Origin: Boesenbergia rotunda
Taxonomy: Eukaryota; Streptophyta; Magnoliopsida; Zingiberales; Zingiberaceae
Assembly (NCBI GenBank): GCA_024364735.1
Contig: JAGFNQ010001611.1
Span: forward strand, 18,878 to 82,877
Length of the DNA: 64,000 nt
Reading direction: 5' to 3'
Numbering within the stretch: the stretch's first letter is position 1; each line of letters starts with the position of its first letter. Made by a program: the position numbers and the translations under genes. The notes below the pieces were generated by a model that had not been told where the DNA came from, did no database searches, and saw nothing but the letters and a program-made list of their open reading frames with translations. This document shows positions 34,866 through 46,192 of the stretch, one piece after another.

Positions 34866-35199
34866 AAATCAAGCCTTGAGGGCAAAACTTGATAAATTAG
34901 AGAAAACCCTAGATAGATTCATTATTGGATCTAAGGGTTTAGGCATGGTGTTGAGTAGTCAAAACACCGACAATGATAGATCGGGTCTAGGATACCAATC
35001 TATGAGATCAAATGCTATAGAAAAGTCATATGCAAGGACGACATATGACTATAGCAAGGGGAAGGCCAAAAATGGAAAGGGAAAGCCATTTAAAGTGAAG
35101 AAGAAGAACTTAACCAAGGACAAGGTGTCCAAAGATAAGAAGGTTAGGGTTGTAGTCAAGAAGTACCAGAGGTACACTGGTGCGGCCTTGTCATTATAG
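34866..35199 (+). pseudogene. gag: Sirevirus gag C-terminal remnant joined to the LTR
   Basis: The first bases after the LTR end already code for NQALRAKLDKLEKTLDRF, the coiled-coil segment found at about 5,290 in the first element. Primer site, gag N-half and zinc knuckles are deleted. The join has short A-rich microhomology. The basic tail follows, then a stop at 35,197. Confidence 0.8.
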
Positions 35200-36127
35200 A
35201 TGAGTCGCCTAGAAAGGTGACTAAGGCTAAGAGCTCAAGGGGGAGCTCTAGGAGTCAAGTTGGGACCCATGGTCAATGGATCTCAGGAGAATTTTTCCAG
35301 GAAGACTAGATGGGTTGTGGAATGTGCCAAAGGATTTGGAGACAAATTTGAGTCTTAATCCTATGGATTTGGCACATCAAAAGTGAGTTACATGCATGAA
35401 AATATAACATTGGAACCATATTGCATGAAAGCTGGTTGGTAATGTGTAGATGTCATCTAAACCAATGCTAAGAATACATTGTGAATTTGTATGGGCAGAA
35501 ATATCAAGAGGAAGCCATGACTAAGATTTTAGGTCAAGGTTAAATTGAACCACTTAGATAGGTTTGGATTTCGTGTCAATCTTGGGATTGGTGATAGATA
35601 TATTTTTAAATATATTTTTCCCAAGTAGATATGAGTGCCATAAATCTCTTCACAAAATTTTAAAATTTTTGTAGATTTGTGGAATTAGTTATGCATTACT
35701 GAAATTGGGTCAGTAATGCAGAAAATACAAGATACCAGTCGATTGGTGCAGGGGGGAGTCGACTGGTGCATTTCGATACAGAAACTAGGGACTTCTATGC
35801 ATCAGTCGATTGATCCTCTATCAGTCGACTGATCTTTCTGTTTACTCCATCAGTGGACTGGCCCAGGGGGCAGTCGACTGATGCAGCGAATCATTAAAAG
35901 CACAGCCCGCACGGGGGCGGCCGAACCTAGGGTTTCAGCGCCGCCCCTTGTTGCCACTCCTCTCCCTCGACCTCTCCAGCTACTCCAAGGCTTCCCAAGG
36001 TCCTGAAATCTTGTTTCTAGACTTCCTCCACCTTAGATTGAATCCAAGGGCAAGAGAAGCTCCCTTTCTTGAGTCATGTTTGACCATTGTCTATCATGCA
36101 TCGAATGGAGATACGGTAACAAATTGT
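35200..36127 (+). mobile_element. Sirevirus 3' region with three palindrome pairs
   Basis: It aligns with 5,640-6,200 of the first element. Palindrome cores start at 35736/35756, 35803/35822 and 35851/35871 (20, 19 and 20 bp). After 35,890 the sequence (GGGCGGCCGAACCTAGGGTTTC and onwards) is unrelated to the first element and leads to the MITE. Confidence 0.65.
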
Positions 36128-36130
36128 TTA

Positions 36131-36344
36131 GGGGGCACTTGGTATATATTTGGCAATGGGAATGGTAATGGGTTTGATTGAGGGGTTTATGGGATTTGTG
36201 ATAACCTAGTGGGGGTGGGTTATGAAATCAAGGGTATCATATCCTTATTTTGATTCTGATTCCCATATACTAAGCATCATAAATGGGAATGAAATAGATT
36301 TCATTCCCATTCCCACCTTCTAAACCCGCTTACCAAGCGCCCCC
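36131..36344. mobile_element. Tourist-like MITE, TSD TTA
   Basis: 214 bp with terminal inverted repeats GGGGGCACTTGGTA and TACCAAGCGCCCCC (one mismatch) and TTA duplicated at 36,128-36,130 and 36,345-36,347. The interior has inverted GGGAATGGGAATG-like blocks and no coding capacity. The terminus and 3-bp duplication fit PIF/Harbinger-derived Tourist elements. Confidence 0.85.
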
Positions 36345-36519
36345 TTACTTCATTTTTCTCATTTAGTCCATGATTCATGACTAACTCTCTATATTTTGCT
36401 TGTTTGCCTTGTTTTTCTTCTTGATTGGGTCATTCATAGTACATACATATGGTATTTGCATTTTAGGGTTAGGAAAATTGAAGGGTTGGTGAGGGACCGT
36501 CCCAACAACCTCCTATAAA

Positions 36520-37600
36520 TCCTACGACACTTCGGTTCCATTTCAAGGCGTGTCGGCAAAAATTTGAGAATGTTGACATTATTTTAATGAATTGTCGATA
36601 TCTCAATTAGTTATACTTTTAGGAGAATACTCCTCATATCATTGAGATTATCACCCATTATGGGTTGGAGAAGTTAATGTACTGTCAGCATTACATAAAT
36701 ACTAATCTCTGCAAGGAATTTTATGCAAATCTTACCTGCAGTAGTACTGATGGCATGACATATAAGTCCATGGTAGGGGGAGTCACCATTTCCTTGTCAC
36801 CTGCATTATTAGGGTCATTTTTAGGGTGTTGGGTTTCTAAAAACCAATTTACAAGCTTCCCTAATGTCATTGAGCCTTTAACATTGTCTAATGTAACCAT
36901 TGACCAAATTCACCGCCATTATTTCGATAGTCCTCGACCTCCTCTGTAGCGTATTTTTATAGCTAGGCGCATGACTGTAGTTAGCAACATCCATTATAAA
37001 ATTATCTTAGACTGCATTTTGCCCATTATCACCAAGGGGAGGTCCAGGATTTGGCTACCTCACCTAGTGATGATGTATGCTTTAGAGAGGTGGTTGGACA
37101 TTGACATCGTCCGTCATGTATTCGCATCTATTGTGCATTTTTCGCATGAGGTTTATCGAAAGATCTACATGTCATTCGGTCATATTTTGATCGAATTCTT
37201 TGAGTCTAGAGGTGTTGACATCACTAGAGGTCAGTTTCATCAGCTATCCACGGACTACGATCGGATAGGTTCTCACCACCACTCCATGACTGGGATTGAG
37301 AGACAGCAGGGAGTGATGGTCTGGTGGCGTGGCCATGTATCCTCTAGTTTTGATGATGAGGAGGAGGTTGCTCCTGCTCCTGCTGCTGCGTCTGCTGTTG
37401 CTCTTGCGGGGATTACAGAGGAGTGGTTCTCCCGACTGGAGGCGGAGGTTCACAGACTCAGGGAGGACTTTTAGAGTTTTCAGCAGCGACGGGCTGATAT
37501 ATATGAGATGATGCAGCGTTGGGACCTGATGTACCAGTCCCCTCCTCCTCCTCCTCCTGGCGGTGATGCATGGCTTCAGTATGACTTGGATGTGATGGTG
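36520..37600 (+). pseudogene. 'putative plant transposon protein'-like ORF
   Basis: Two open stretches in one frame (36,665-36,949 and 36,971-37,474) are separated by a TAG; a further TAG follows REDF and readable coding sequence continues to about 37,600. The block CKEFYANL, then a GVTISLSPALLGSFLG-like block, resembles the plant family annotated as putative plant transposon protein (Transposase_32-like), with a helical middle (ALERWLDIDIVRHVFASIVH) and a low-complexity Pro/Ala tail. Function is unknown in the family. It lies between gag remnant and polypurine tract of a Sirevirus-like element. The stops show it is decayed. A MITE lies just upstream. Confidence 0.55.
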
Positions 37601-38516
37601 TTGAGAGTGTGTTTAGCTTGATCATTTTTTTTCTATTATCTCTCAAACACCATATATGATATTGTAATATTTGAGGATTTTGGCATTATGGTCTTGGTAG
37701 AACTCCTTTATGGTTTGTGGTGATTCTTTACTTCTCTAGTAGTGTTTATATGATCTTTTATTTCTTTAGTTGTGCTTTGTGCATATACCTTCTATCAAGA
37801 TATTGTGGTATAAAGGAATTGAGTCTCCTCTAGTTTTAGTGTGGGAAAAAGGGGGAGGATTGAAAACATTTCCGTGTTTTAAATAGTATGGGATAACTTG
37901 TAAAACACATGGCTTCAAATCTAGGATGGAAGGTTGATACAAAATGGTGTGTTTCAAAGAATTTGAATTTTGGTCAAAAAGTTAAGCTTATTTGGTGTTT
38001 TCATGAAAATGTGTGTCTCTATGTTAGAATACATCCTAAGAAATATATTTGCAAAATTTTAGAATTTTTCAAATTTTATGGAATTTGTTAGGGATTTCTG
38101 AATTTCGGCTCTGAAACTGAAGGTTCAGACTGATCTATATCAGTCGACTGTACTTTCTGAGGGTTTGCAGTTTGAAGGCACTAGTCGATAGTTAACTGAC
38201 TCAGTCGACTGGTGTGTATGATTTCTGATTTAAGGGGTTTTTTAGAAATAGAAACTTATCCCAAATTGCTATCAATCGTTGATATTTCTTGAGCAACCCT
38301 TTTGATGGTGTCAAAGGGGGAGAATTGAGAGGTTTAAGTGGTTTAAGTTGTTTTTAACTTAACTTGTGGTATGGGAAAATTGAAAATTATGTGGGAAGAC
38401 ATAGGTTAAGGGGGAGGATGCATGTTTATGCTTTGTAATTTGCTATGTTTGTAATTTTCAATTGTTATCTTTGCACCTAACTTAAACATATTTCCACACA
38501 TCAAAAAGGGGAAGAT
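37601..38516 (+). mobile_element. Sirevirus 3' noncoding region and polypurine tract
   Basis: It matches 21,366-22,370. Palindrome cores at about 38,141 (single) and 38181/38202 (21 bp, first one degenerate). AAAAAGGGGAAGAT ends at 38,516. No coding sequence. Confidence 0.75.
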
Positions 38517-39523
38517 TGTTGGTGCAATCAACCCAAGTGTGATCGGGTAAATCATAGGTTTTGATGTGTGTGTGTCAATATGATTAAGTTAGGATTTTAT
38601 GTTGATCTAATATGTGTATTTGAGTATGCAAGTTTGCAGGATACACATAGATTTAGTTGGATGTCTTCGGGTCCGATGAAGGATGGCATAGGGAGACGAG
38701 TCGTGGGCTTGCATGCACCCAAGGGACCGTGGAAAAAGCAAGGATGATGAGCTGAGGGACGCGAACTTCGAGGCATACGTGAAGGATGGCATGGTGAGAC
38801 GAGTCGTGGGCTTGCATGCATCCGAGGGACGAGAGCCAAAGTCAAAGAAGGCTTGAAGGCAACAGGTCAAGGCTATTGGATGAGGAGTCAGCTAAGTCGT
38901 AAGGGTTCGAGTGCTGAGGGAATTGAACTCAGGAAGGAAAACCCTTGGTTTAGGGAGTTGGCAGTCGACTGATGCTTGGATCCGTCGACTGATGAAGAAC
39001 ACAAAAAGATCACTCGACTGATCATAGGATCAGTTGATAGTGTCGACTAGAATTCGAAGCGCCGGTCTATGACATTCGAATTTAAAAGGTCCAGTCGACT
39101 GGTGTTAGCACCAGCACCAGTCGACTGGTAACGATCATTTCAGCATCGAGCACTATTTAAGAGAGCTCGTTTTTGGCTGAGTTTCTTTAGCGAAATAAGC
39201 TTGGGTAAAGCTTGTTAGTAGCCTACAAGTGCTCAGATGTTGTCAAAAGTTTGTAGTTAGGTTTCTCCACCCACGAGGAGTGACAAGAGCTAGCCGGAGG
39301 TGTTTCGGGGAGTCATCTACCGAAGAATCGAGATCATCCACCTTACGAACAATCGTGGAGTAAGAGTATTATCTCCGACCACGTAATGGTTTGGTGTTAG
39401 CATTGTTTTAGTTTGTAGTTAAGATTTTTTCTTGCGCTTGCTAACACATGTTGGAAGAAATCGCGATCGAAGTGGGTGAACGGCTATTCACCCCCCTCTA
39501 GCCGTACGTCAAGGTCTCAACAC
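38517..39523 (+). mobile_element. Sirevirus-like LTR (3' LTR)
   Basis: 1,007 bp, start TGTTGGTGCAATCAACCC, end AAGGTCTCAACA. Palindrome cores start at 38962/38982, 39011/39031 and 39092/39118 (the last pair stretched by 6 bp). TATTTAAG at 39,153-39,160. It is followed by the 110-bp satellite with no target duplication matching any left end. Confidence 0.88.
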
Positions 39524-39526
39524 ACC

Positions 39527-40268
39527 TGACCAGCACGGAGGTCGGTGGGTTAGTGGGAGAAAGCCCACTTATATCGCATGAGAGAGAGTTTTTGACGCCA
39601 CTTGATTCACCCGACCGAGCGTGGACAGCCACGCCCAACGGACTCCCAGGTTGGTGGGTTCGTGGGAGAAAGCCCACTTATAACTCGCATGAGCGAGAGT
39701 CTGGAAGCTGCTCGGTTCACCTGACCAAGTGTGGACTGCCACGCCCGACCGGCACCGAGGTCGACAAGTTCGTGGGAGCAAGCCCACTTATAACTAGCAT
39801 AGGCGAGAGTCTAGATGGCGCTTGGATCACCCGACCGAGCGTGGATAGCCATGCCTGACTGACACTGAGGTCAGCGGATTCGTAGGAGCAAGCCCACTTA
39901 TAACTCGCATGAGCGAGAGTCTAGACGTCGCTCGGTTCACTCGACCGAGTGTGGATAGCCACGCCCGATCAACACTGATGTCGGCGAGTTCGTGGGAGCA
40001 GGCACACTTATAAATCGCATGGGCGAGGGTCTGGACGCCACTCGGTTCACCCAACCGAGTGTGGACAGCCACGCCCGATCGACACCGAGGTTGCGGGTTT
40101 GTGGGAGCAAGCCCATTTATAACTCACATGAGCGAGAGTCTGGACACCGCTTGGTTCACCCGACCGAGCGTGGACAGCCACACCCGACCTGCACCGAGGT
40201 CGGCGAGTTTGTGGGAGCAAGCCCACTTATAACTCGCATGGGTGAGAGTTTGGGCGCCGAGCCGAGGC
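39527..40268 (-). repeat. 110-bp tandem repeat array in the Tat-like 3' region
   Basis: CCCACTTATA or its variants start at 39,564, 39,673, 39,783, 39,893, 40,003, 40,112 and 40,222: seven units at 109-110 bp. Each unit has an inverted motif around CCGACCGAGCGTGGACAGCC. The array lies downstream of a minus-strand integrase end, where Tat-lineage elements often carry satellites. Short frames inside are by-products. Confidence 0.9.
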
Positions 40269-40286
40269 TATCCTGATCACTATTCT

Positions 40287-40774
40287 CATATTTACAACTA
40301 ATGTTATTACAATGGTTGCCGAGTTTTAATCATGGTACAATTTTAAATGTATGTCACTGCAGGGCCTTCCTAGCCTTTTTCCTTGAGCGTATTGCAAGTA
40401 GTAAGCCCTTGACCCTAGCTTCTCTACCACTAAGAAGGGTCCTCCCTATTGGGGTTCCAGCTTACTCACCTCCCAAACAGGCTTGACTCTTTTCCATACG
40501 CGATCGCCAACTTGGAAACTCCTGGGTATGACCTTCTAGTTGTACCTTTGCTGCATTCCTTAACGGTAAGCAGTCATTCGTACCGCTGCATTGTCTCAGA
40601 TTTCTTCGATCAAATCCAACTCTAGACGTCTTTACTCTGCATTATCTTCTCCATATAGGTGCCTTCGATCAGACTCACACCCTACTTCCATTCGGACTAC
40701 TGCCTCACTTCCATACACCAACTGAAAGGGGGTACAGCCTGAGCCTTCTTTGGGAGTAGTTTTGAGCCCCATAG
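40287..40774 (-). pseudogene. pol: Tat-like integrase C-terminus
   Basis: Minus-strand translation reads CTPFQLVYGSEAVVRMEVG, then after several in-frame stops FQVGDRVWKRVKPVWEVSKL and EPQWGGPFLVVEKLG. This is the typical integrase end of non-chromodomain gypsy elements. No chromodomain. The catalytic core should lie to the right but is replaced at 40,775 by a copia LTR fragment. Confidence 0.8.
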
Positions 40775-41090
40775 GGCCTCTTCATATTCATGGGATGAGT
40801 ATAAAAGAGAGTTTAGTCATTTTGAATGGGGGTGTGTGAGCTTTCCCTTCTTCCCTTCCTCTCTTCTTCCACTTCTCCCTCTTGGCCGAAACCCTTGTTG
40901 GGGTTCTTGGTGGTTTTGTGAACTACCTCAAGTTGCTAGCACAACTAAGGTAGTTCTTCCCAAAATTGAGAGATCATGTCCGTGTGGATGCGCATAGAGG
41001 CACAGACGCTTGAACGTGCAAGAGATTGGCGCACTTGGACGAGCGGGATAAGGTAAGGGCACGCTCTAAAGGTATACACTATAGATTGAT
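40775..41090 (+). mobile_element. copia LTR fragment (first copy)
   Basis: Nearly identical to 54,253-54,566 and related, inverted, to 55,990-56,360 of the LTR at 55,941-57,914. It has the TATA box GAGTATAAAAGAG (about 40,799). Both ends are cut, so it is not a clean insertion. Confidence 0.8.
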
Positions 41091-41502
41091 CCGGCGCACT
41101 TGGTCCCCATTTGGGGAAGTAAGAGAATTCCGATGTCGCTTCCGACCGAGGGGAGCCTCCATCGTAGACCCTCCAAGTTTCTTCTTCTTCCTCAGTTGAA
41201 GCCGCTAAGAAAGTTGGCTAACGCTTGACCTTAATAGCAGTCCGGGGCAGGAATTGAATGTCATACTCACTTAACTCTGTGGTTCATTTGATCATTCAGC
41301 CAGAGGCCTGGGTTAACCAATACTCTTCCGAGGGTGCTATTGGTTATCACTTGAATGAGATGAGCCAAGAAATAAGGGCACAAGCAACGATCAGCCAGCA
41401 CAAGCACATAAGCTAACATCTCGAATGCATTATACCTACACTCGGCTTCTTTCAGCAAGTGTCCAAAAAAGTAATTGGGTTGTTGTTCAGCGTCCAAAAA
41501 TT
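41091..41502 (-). pseudogene. pol: Tat-like RNase H fragment next to the gap, error-rich
   Basis: Minus-strand FFGHLLKEAECRYNAFEMLAYVLVLADR is readable (41,267-41,497), as at 54,779-55,360. Several one- or two-base indels distinguish it from the matching copy at 43,191-43,509. It ends at the Athila-like LTR. Confidence 0.75.
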
Positions 41503-42447
41503 TGATGGCCCCGAAATACTAGGTTAAAGTTGTCACGAATTGTGGGACCATCAGAATTTAGAATTTATAAATGTGCTGGAAACCCTTTTTGCAATCAAAA
41601 TATGAAAAGATAGTAAAGGGGCCACAGGTCGTATTTTTTCTCGAGACTAGTTGATGTTGTTTGATTCGAGCTCGTGTTTATGTGTCGTTTGTGAATTTGG
41701 GTTTCGAATGTAGTTTGGGTTCTGGGTTGCAATCGGAAACGAAAATGCAATGAAATTAAAGGAACTTAGCTAAAATGAGAAATACAAATCTGATTTCAAT
41801 TGCTAATGCCAAGTATGACTTATTTTGAACTTCAATAATTCCTACCTAAGCCGAAAACAAATAGCTGTGAAGCAACCACTAGAATGTAGAATTCAGAAAT
41901 AATGAGTGCAGAATTTAGACACAAATTCAGATTTCAATGCAGAAATTAAATGAGATGCATTGCAAAATGGATTGCAAGACTTAATAATCACATGCATGCA
42001 TGATGTATCACTTCGAATGCTGAATCTACAATTGCGAACAGAAATCGGATTACTGATCTAAGGCTCAGATAAGGTTTAGCAGAACCATCTTGAACTTGAT
42101 ACAAACTTCAGCAACTTGGCACGCATACAAAAACTGAATATGCTGAAAATTATGCGCAATGCTACCCTGTAAACTGATGTAAATGAAATGAAATTGAAGC
42201 AAGCAATCAAAAGTTGAATTCAAAGCAACTTGATGGGAAACAACAACTCAGATCCACAACTGATGTGCAGAATTCAACAAATCTCAAACATGAAATGCAG
42301 AAAACAGGATGTGTGCAGAAATAGAAAGTCGCTGCAATTAAGATGCAAGATATCACACTGTGTAACTACTTTCTAATGCAAAAGAACTCCAACTCAGATC
42401 TTAGCTGATACAAACTTCATCAGAATCAAGCTTAGGATTGCAGAATT
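41503..42447 (-). mobile_element. Athila-like LTR fragment left of the gap
   Basis: By eye identical, base for base, to 43,515-44,459 of the LTR right of the gap, and it stops at the Ns. Probably the same locus represented twice. Confidence 0.8.
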
Positions 42448-43190
42448 NNNNNNNNNNNNNNNNNNNNNNNNNNNNNNNNNNNNNNNNNNNNNNNNNNNNN
42501 NNNNNNNNNNNNNNNNNNNNNNNNNNNNNNNNNNNNNNNNNNNNNNNNNNNNNNNNNNNNNNNNNNNNNNNNNNNNNNNNNNNNNNNNNNNNNNNNNNNN
42601 NNNNNNNNNNNNNNNNNNNNNNNNNNNNNNNNNNNNNNNNNNNNNNNNNNNNNNNNNNNNNNNNNNNNNNNNNNNNNNNNNNNNNNNNNNNNNNNNNNNN
42701 NNNNNNNNNNNNNNNNNNNNNNNNNNNNNNNNNNNNNNNNNNNNNNNNNNNNNNNNNNNNNNNNNNNNNNNNNNNNNNNNNNNNNNNNNNNNNNNNNNNN
42801 NNNNNNNNNNNNNNNNNNNNNNNNNNNNNNNNNNNNNNNNNNNNNNNNNNNNNNNNNNNNNNNNNNNNNNNNNNNNNNNNNNNNNNNNNNNNNNNNNNNN
42901 NNNNNNNNNNNNNNNNNNNNNNNNNNNNNNNNNNNNNNNNNNNNNNNNNNNNNNNNNNNNNNNNNNNNNNNNNNNNNNNNNNNNNNNNNNNNNNNNNNNN
43001 NNNNNNNNNNNNNNNNNNNNNNNNNNNNNNNNNNNNNNNNNNNNNNNNNNNNNNNNNNNNNNNNNNNNNNNNNNNNNNNNNNNNNNNNNNNNNNNNNNNN
43101 NNNNNNNNNNNNNNNNNNNNNNNNNNNNNNNNNNNNNNNNNNNNNNNNNNNNNNNNNNNNNNNNNNNNNNNNNNNNNNNNNNNNNNNNNN
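42448..43190. other. assembly gap, 743 N
   Basis: A run of 743 undetermined bases. The sequence on both sides is a ~1.25-kb direct duplicate. Open frames through the Ns are meaningless. Confidence 0.98.
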
Positions 43191-43514
43191 TCTTCTTCCT
43201 CAGTATGAAGCACGCTAAGAAAGTTGGCTAACGCTTGAGCCTTAATAGCAGTCCGGGGCAGGAATTGAATGTCATACTCACTTAACTCGTGGTTCATTTG
43301 ATCATTCAGCCAGAGGCCTCCGGGTTAACCAATACTCTTCCGAGGGTGCTATTGGTTATCACTTGAATGAGATGAGCCAAGAAATAAGGGCACAAGCAAC
43401 GATCAGCCAGCACAAGCACATAAGCTAACATCTCGAATGCATTATACCTACACTCGGCTTCTTTCAGCAAGTGTCCAAAAAAGTAATTGGGTTGTTGTTC
43501 AGCGTCCAAAAATT
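43191..43514 (-). pseudogene. pol: Tat-like RNase H fragment right of the gap
   Basis: Minus-strand AEQQPNYFFGHLLKEAECRY through VITNSTLGRVLVNPEASG, then LSEYDIQFLPRTAIKAQALA in another frame. It duplicates 54,660-54,985. It is broken at 43,514 by the Athila-like LTR: the codons upstream of AEQQP are replaced. Confidence 0.8.
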
Positions 43515-46192
43515 TGATGGCCCCGAAATACTAGGTTAAAGTTGTCACGAATTGTGGGACCATCAGAATTTAGAATTTATAAATGTGCTGGAAACCCTTT
43601 TTGCAATCAAAATATGAAAAGATAGTAAAGGGGCCACAGGTCGTATTTTTTCTCGAGACTAGTTGATGTTGTTTGATTCGAGCTCGTGTTTATGTGTCGT
43701 TTGTGAATTTGGGTTTCGAATGTAGTTTGGGTTCTGGGTTGCAATCGGAAACGAAAATGCAATGAAATTAAAGGAACTTAGCTAAAATGAGAAATACAAA
43801 TCTGATTTCAATTGCTAATGCCAAGTATGACTTATTTTGAACTTCAATAATTCCTACCTAAGCCGAAAACAAATAGCTGTGAAGCAACCACTAGAATGTA
43901 GAATTCAGAAATAATGAGTGCAGAATTTAGACACAAATTCAGATTTCAATGCAGAAATTAAATGAGATGCATTGCAAAATGGATTGCAAGACTTAATAAT
44001 CACATGCATGCATGATGTATCACTTCGAATGCTGAATCTACAATTGCGAACAGAAATCGGATTACTGATCTAAGGCTCAGATAAGGTTTAGCAGAACCAT
44101 CTTGAACTTGATACAAACTTCAGCAACTTGGCACGCATACAAAAACTGAATATGCTGAAAATTATGCGCAATGCTACCCTGTAAACTGATGTAAATGAAA
44201 TGAAATTGAAGCAAGCAATCAAAAGTTGAATTCAAAGCAACTTGATGGGAAACAACAACTCAGATCCACAACTGATGTGCAGAATTCAACAAATCTCAAA
44301 CATGAAATGCAGAAAACAGGATGTGTGCAGAAATAGAAAGTCGCTGCAATTAAGATGCAAGATATCACACTGTGTAACTACTTTCTAATGCAAAAGAACT
44401 CCAACTCAGATCTTAGCTGATACAAACTTCATCAGAATCAAGCTTAGGATTGCAGAATTGAATCCGGGAGGCAGAATTGTAAGCTGAATGCAGCAATAGG
44501 AATTTAGAAATGCTGAAAAGATCACTGCAGAAATAAAATTGCGAACCAAAAGCAAAACGAACCAAGCAACTGAAATTGAATGCGAAAACCAAGAAGAACT
44601 AATGTAACTGACCCAAATTCAGAACACACAACTGAAAATTACAGATCCCTCTTGAACCGCAAGCTGAAACTGCAGAAATAGACAGATTTCAGAAATGAAC
44701 AATTTTCAGAAATGAAACTACATATGAAACAAACTTGGATCAACTAGATTCACACACTAAATGTGATCTCTAATTGCAAGGAATAAACTAAACACTAATC
44801 GAATTGGAATCAAGCTCAAAAATCTGAAACTGAACTGAAATTCAGGACAGGGCTGATACGCAAACACTAAAGAATGGCACGCAAGCAAGAAGACATGAAC
44901 AAACTGAAATTAAATTTGAAAGTTCACTAACCAAGTTCACTAACTAACTACCTGCAGGAATTAAACCTAATTACAGCGGAGACAACTCAAAGAATGAAAT
45001 TACATCTAATGAAACAGAATCAGAAACAGGAAATTTAACTGCAAAAACGAAATTACAGCTAATTAACTGAAATTAACTACGGTAAACTAATCCTCAACTC
45101 TCCCTGAGCTCAAATCTCCTTGGTCGTCAAGCAAGGGCAAGCCAAGAACCCCTTCGGCTCCGCAAATCACTGGAAACAGCGCTGCGATTCAAATCCAGCT
45201 CACTCTGCACTTGGCTGGGGAAACTCAATCCAATCTCCTCGATTTCCATGGCTGGGAGTGCGATGATGATTTGAGAATCATCTAAGCTCGCCTGAGAACC
45301 CCTACAAACGGCTCAGATGGTCGGACGTGGCTCGCGGATGATATTCAAGGGATTGGATTGCAGACTGCCGAAACCCTCAAACAGCCCTGTTCCGGCGCAA
45401 TTTGAGCTGTAATCTCTCACAACACTATCCTCCAATGATTCAGATGTTGATCCAAGATCGAAGTTGAGGAGGTCACGCCTTCAAACTAAAGAACTTGCAG
45501 AAAAAAATGAAGAACAGAAGAAGAAGAATGAAGAACTGCGAAGGAAACGGCGAAGACGCGACGAGGGTGAGCTGCGGGGAAAATTTGCTTAAGTATTTGG
45601 CATTGGACGGTCCAGATTGAATTGGATGAATCCAACGACTGATCTTGCTCTGATTTGAGCCAAACATTGAGGATGTTGATCAGGGGTCAGGATCTGCCTC
45701 GTGGTAGCTCGGATCCTCCAGATGTGCAACGGATGGTCCAGATCAACCTAATCTTTAAATGGACGATCTAGAGCCCTCCGAGCTTGATCCAATGGTTGAA
45801 TGAGATCTGATTGGGATGAAACCTTCAGATCTTGATCAGAGTGCTTGATCAACCCTAACCCTAGCTCGGATTGCTTCAGATGGTCCCGGATGGCTCAGAT
45901 CTAGCCGCTCTTGAATCGGACGGCCCAAATTTAATCCTAATCTTGATGACTCGATCCGGGTCACTTCCGACTCAAGTTTAACCCAATATGCCCTAGGTCC
46001 ATAAACCTTTCATGCCTACAAAGATAGATCACAAATTTAGTGGCCAAATAATCCAAATATGTACAAATTTGCAATTAAGTCCAAAATAAGAGTAAGTTCT
46101 AAAACCTAGGGCAATTTCACAATTAAGCAATAAAAATATAGGTCAAACATGGATTTAGCAATTAAAATAATCAACAAAAATGATACTTATCA
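43515..46192 (-). mobile_element. Athila-like LTR, left (2,678 bp)
   Basis: Plus-strand ends TGATGGCCCCGAAATAC and TGATACTTATCA. A polypurine tract (minus GTGGAGGATT) lies just outside at 46,193-46,202, as expected for a 3' LTR. No coding sequence. Confidence 0.85.

Noticed and set aside
15714..39523. One single Sirevirus element with both outer LTRs as a pair
   Set aside because: The outer LTRs have opposite orientation and flanks (GATAT-type versus CACCT) do not match.
39527..40268. CRISPR-like array
   Set aside because: Whole 110-bp units repeat with no distinct spacers, in plant DNA; it is a satellite.
42401..43297. Open frames through the N run
   Set aside because: Sequence unknown; frames are an artefact of the Ns.
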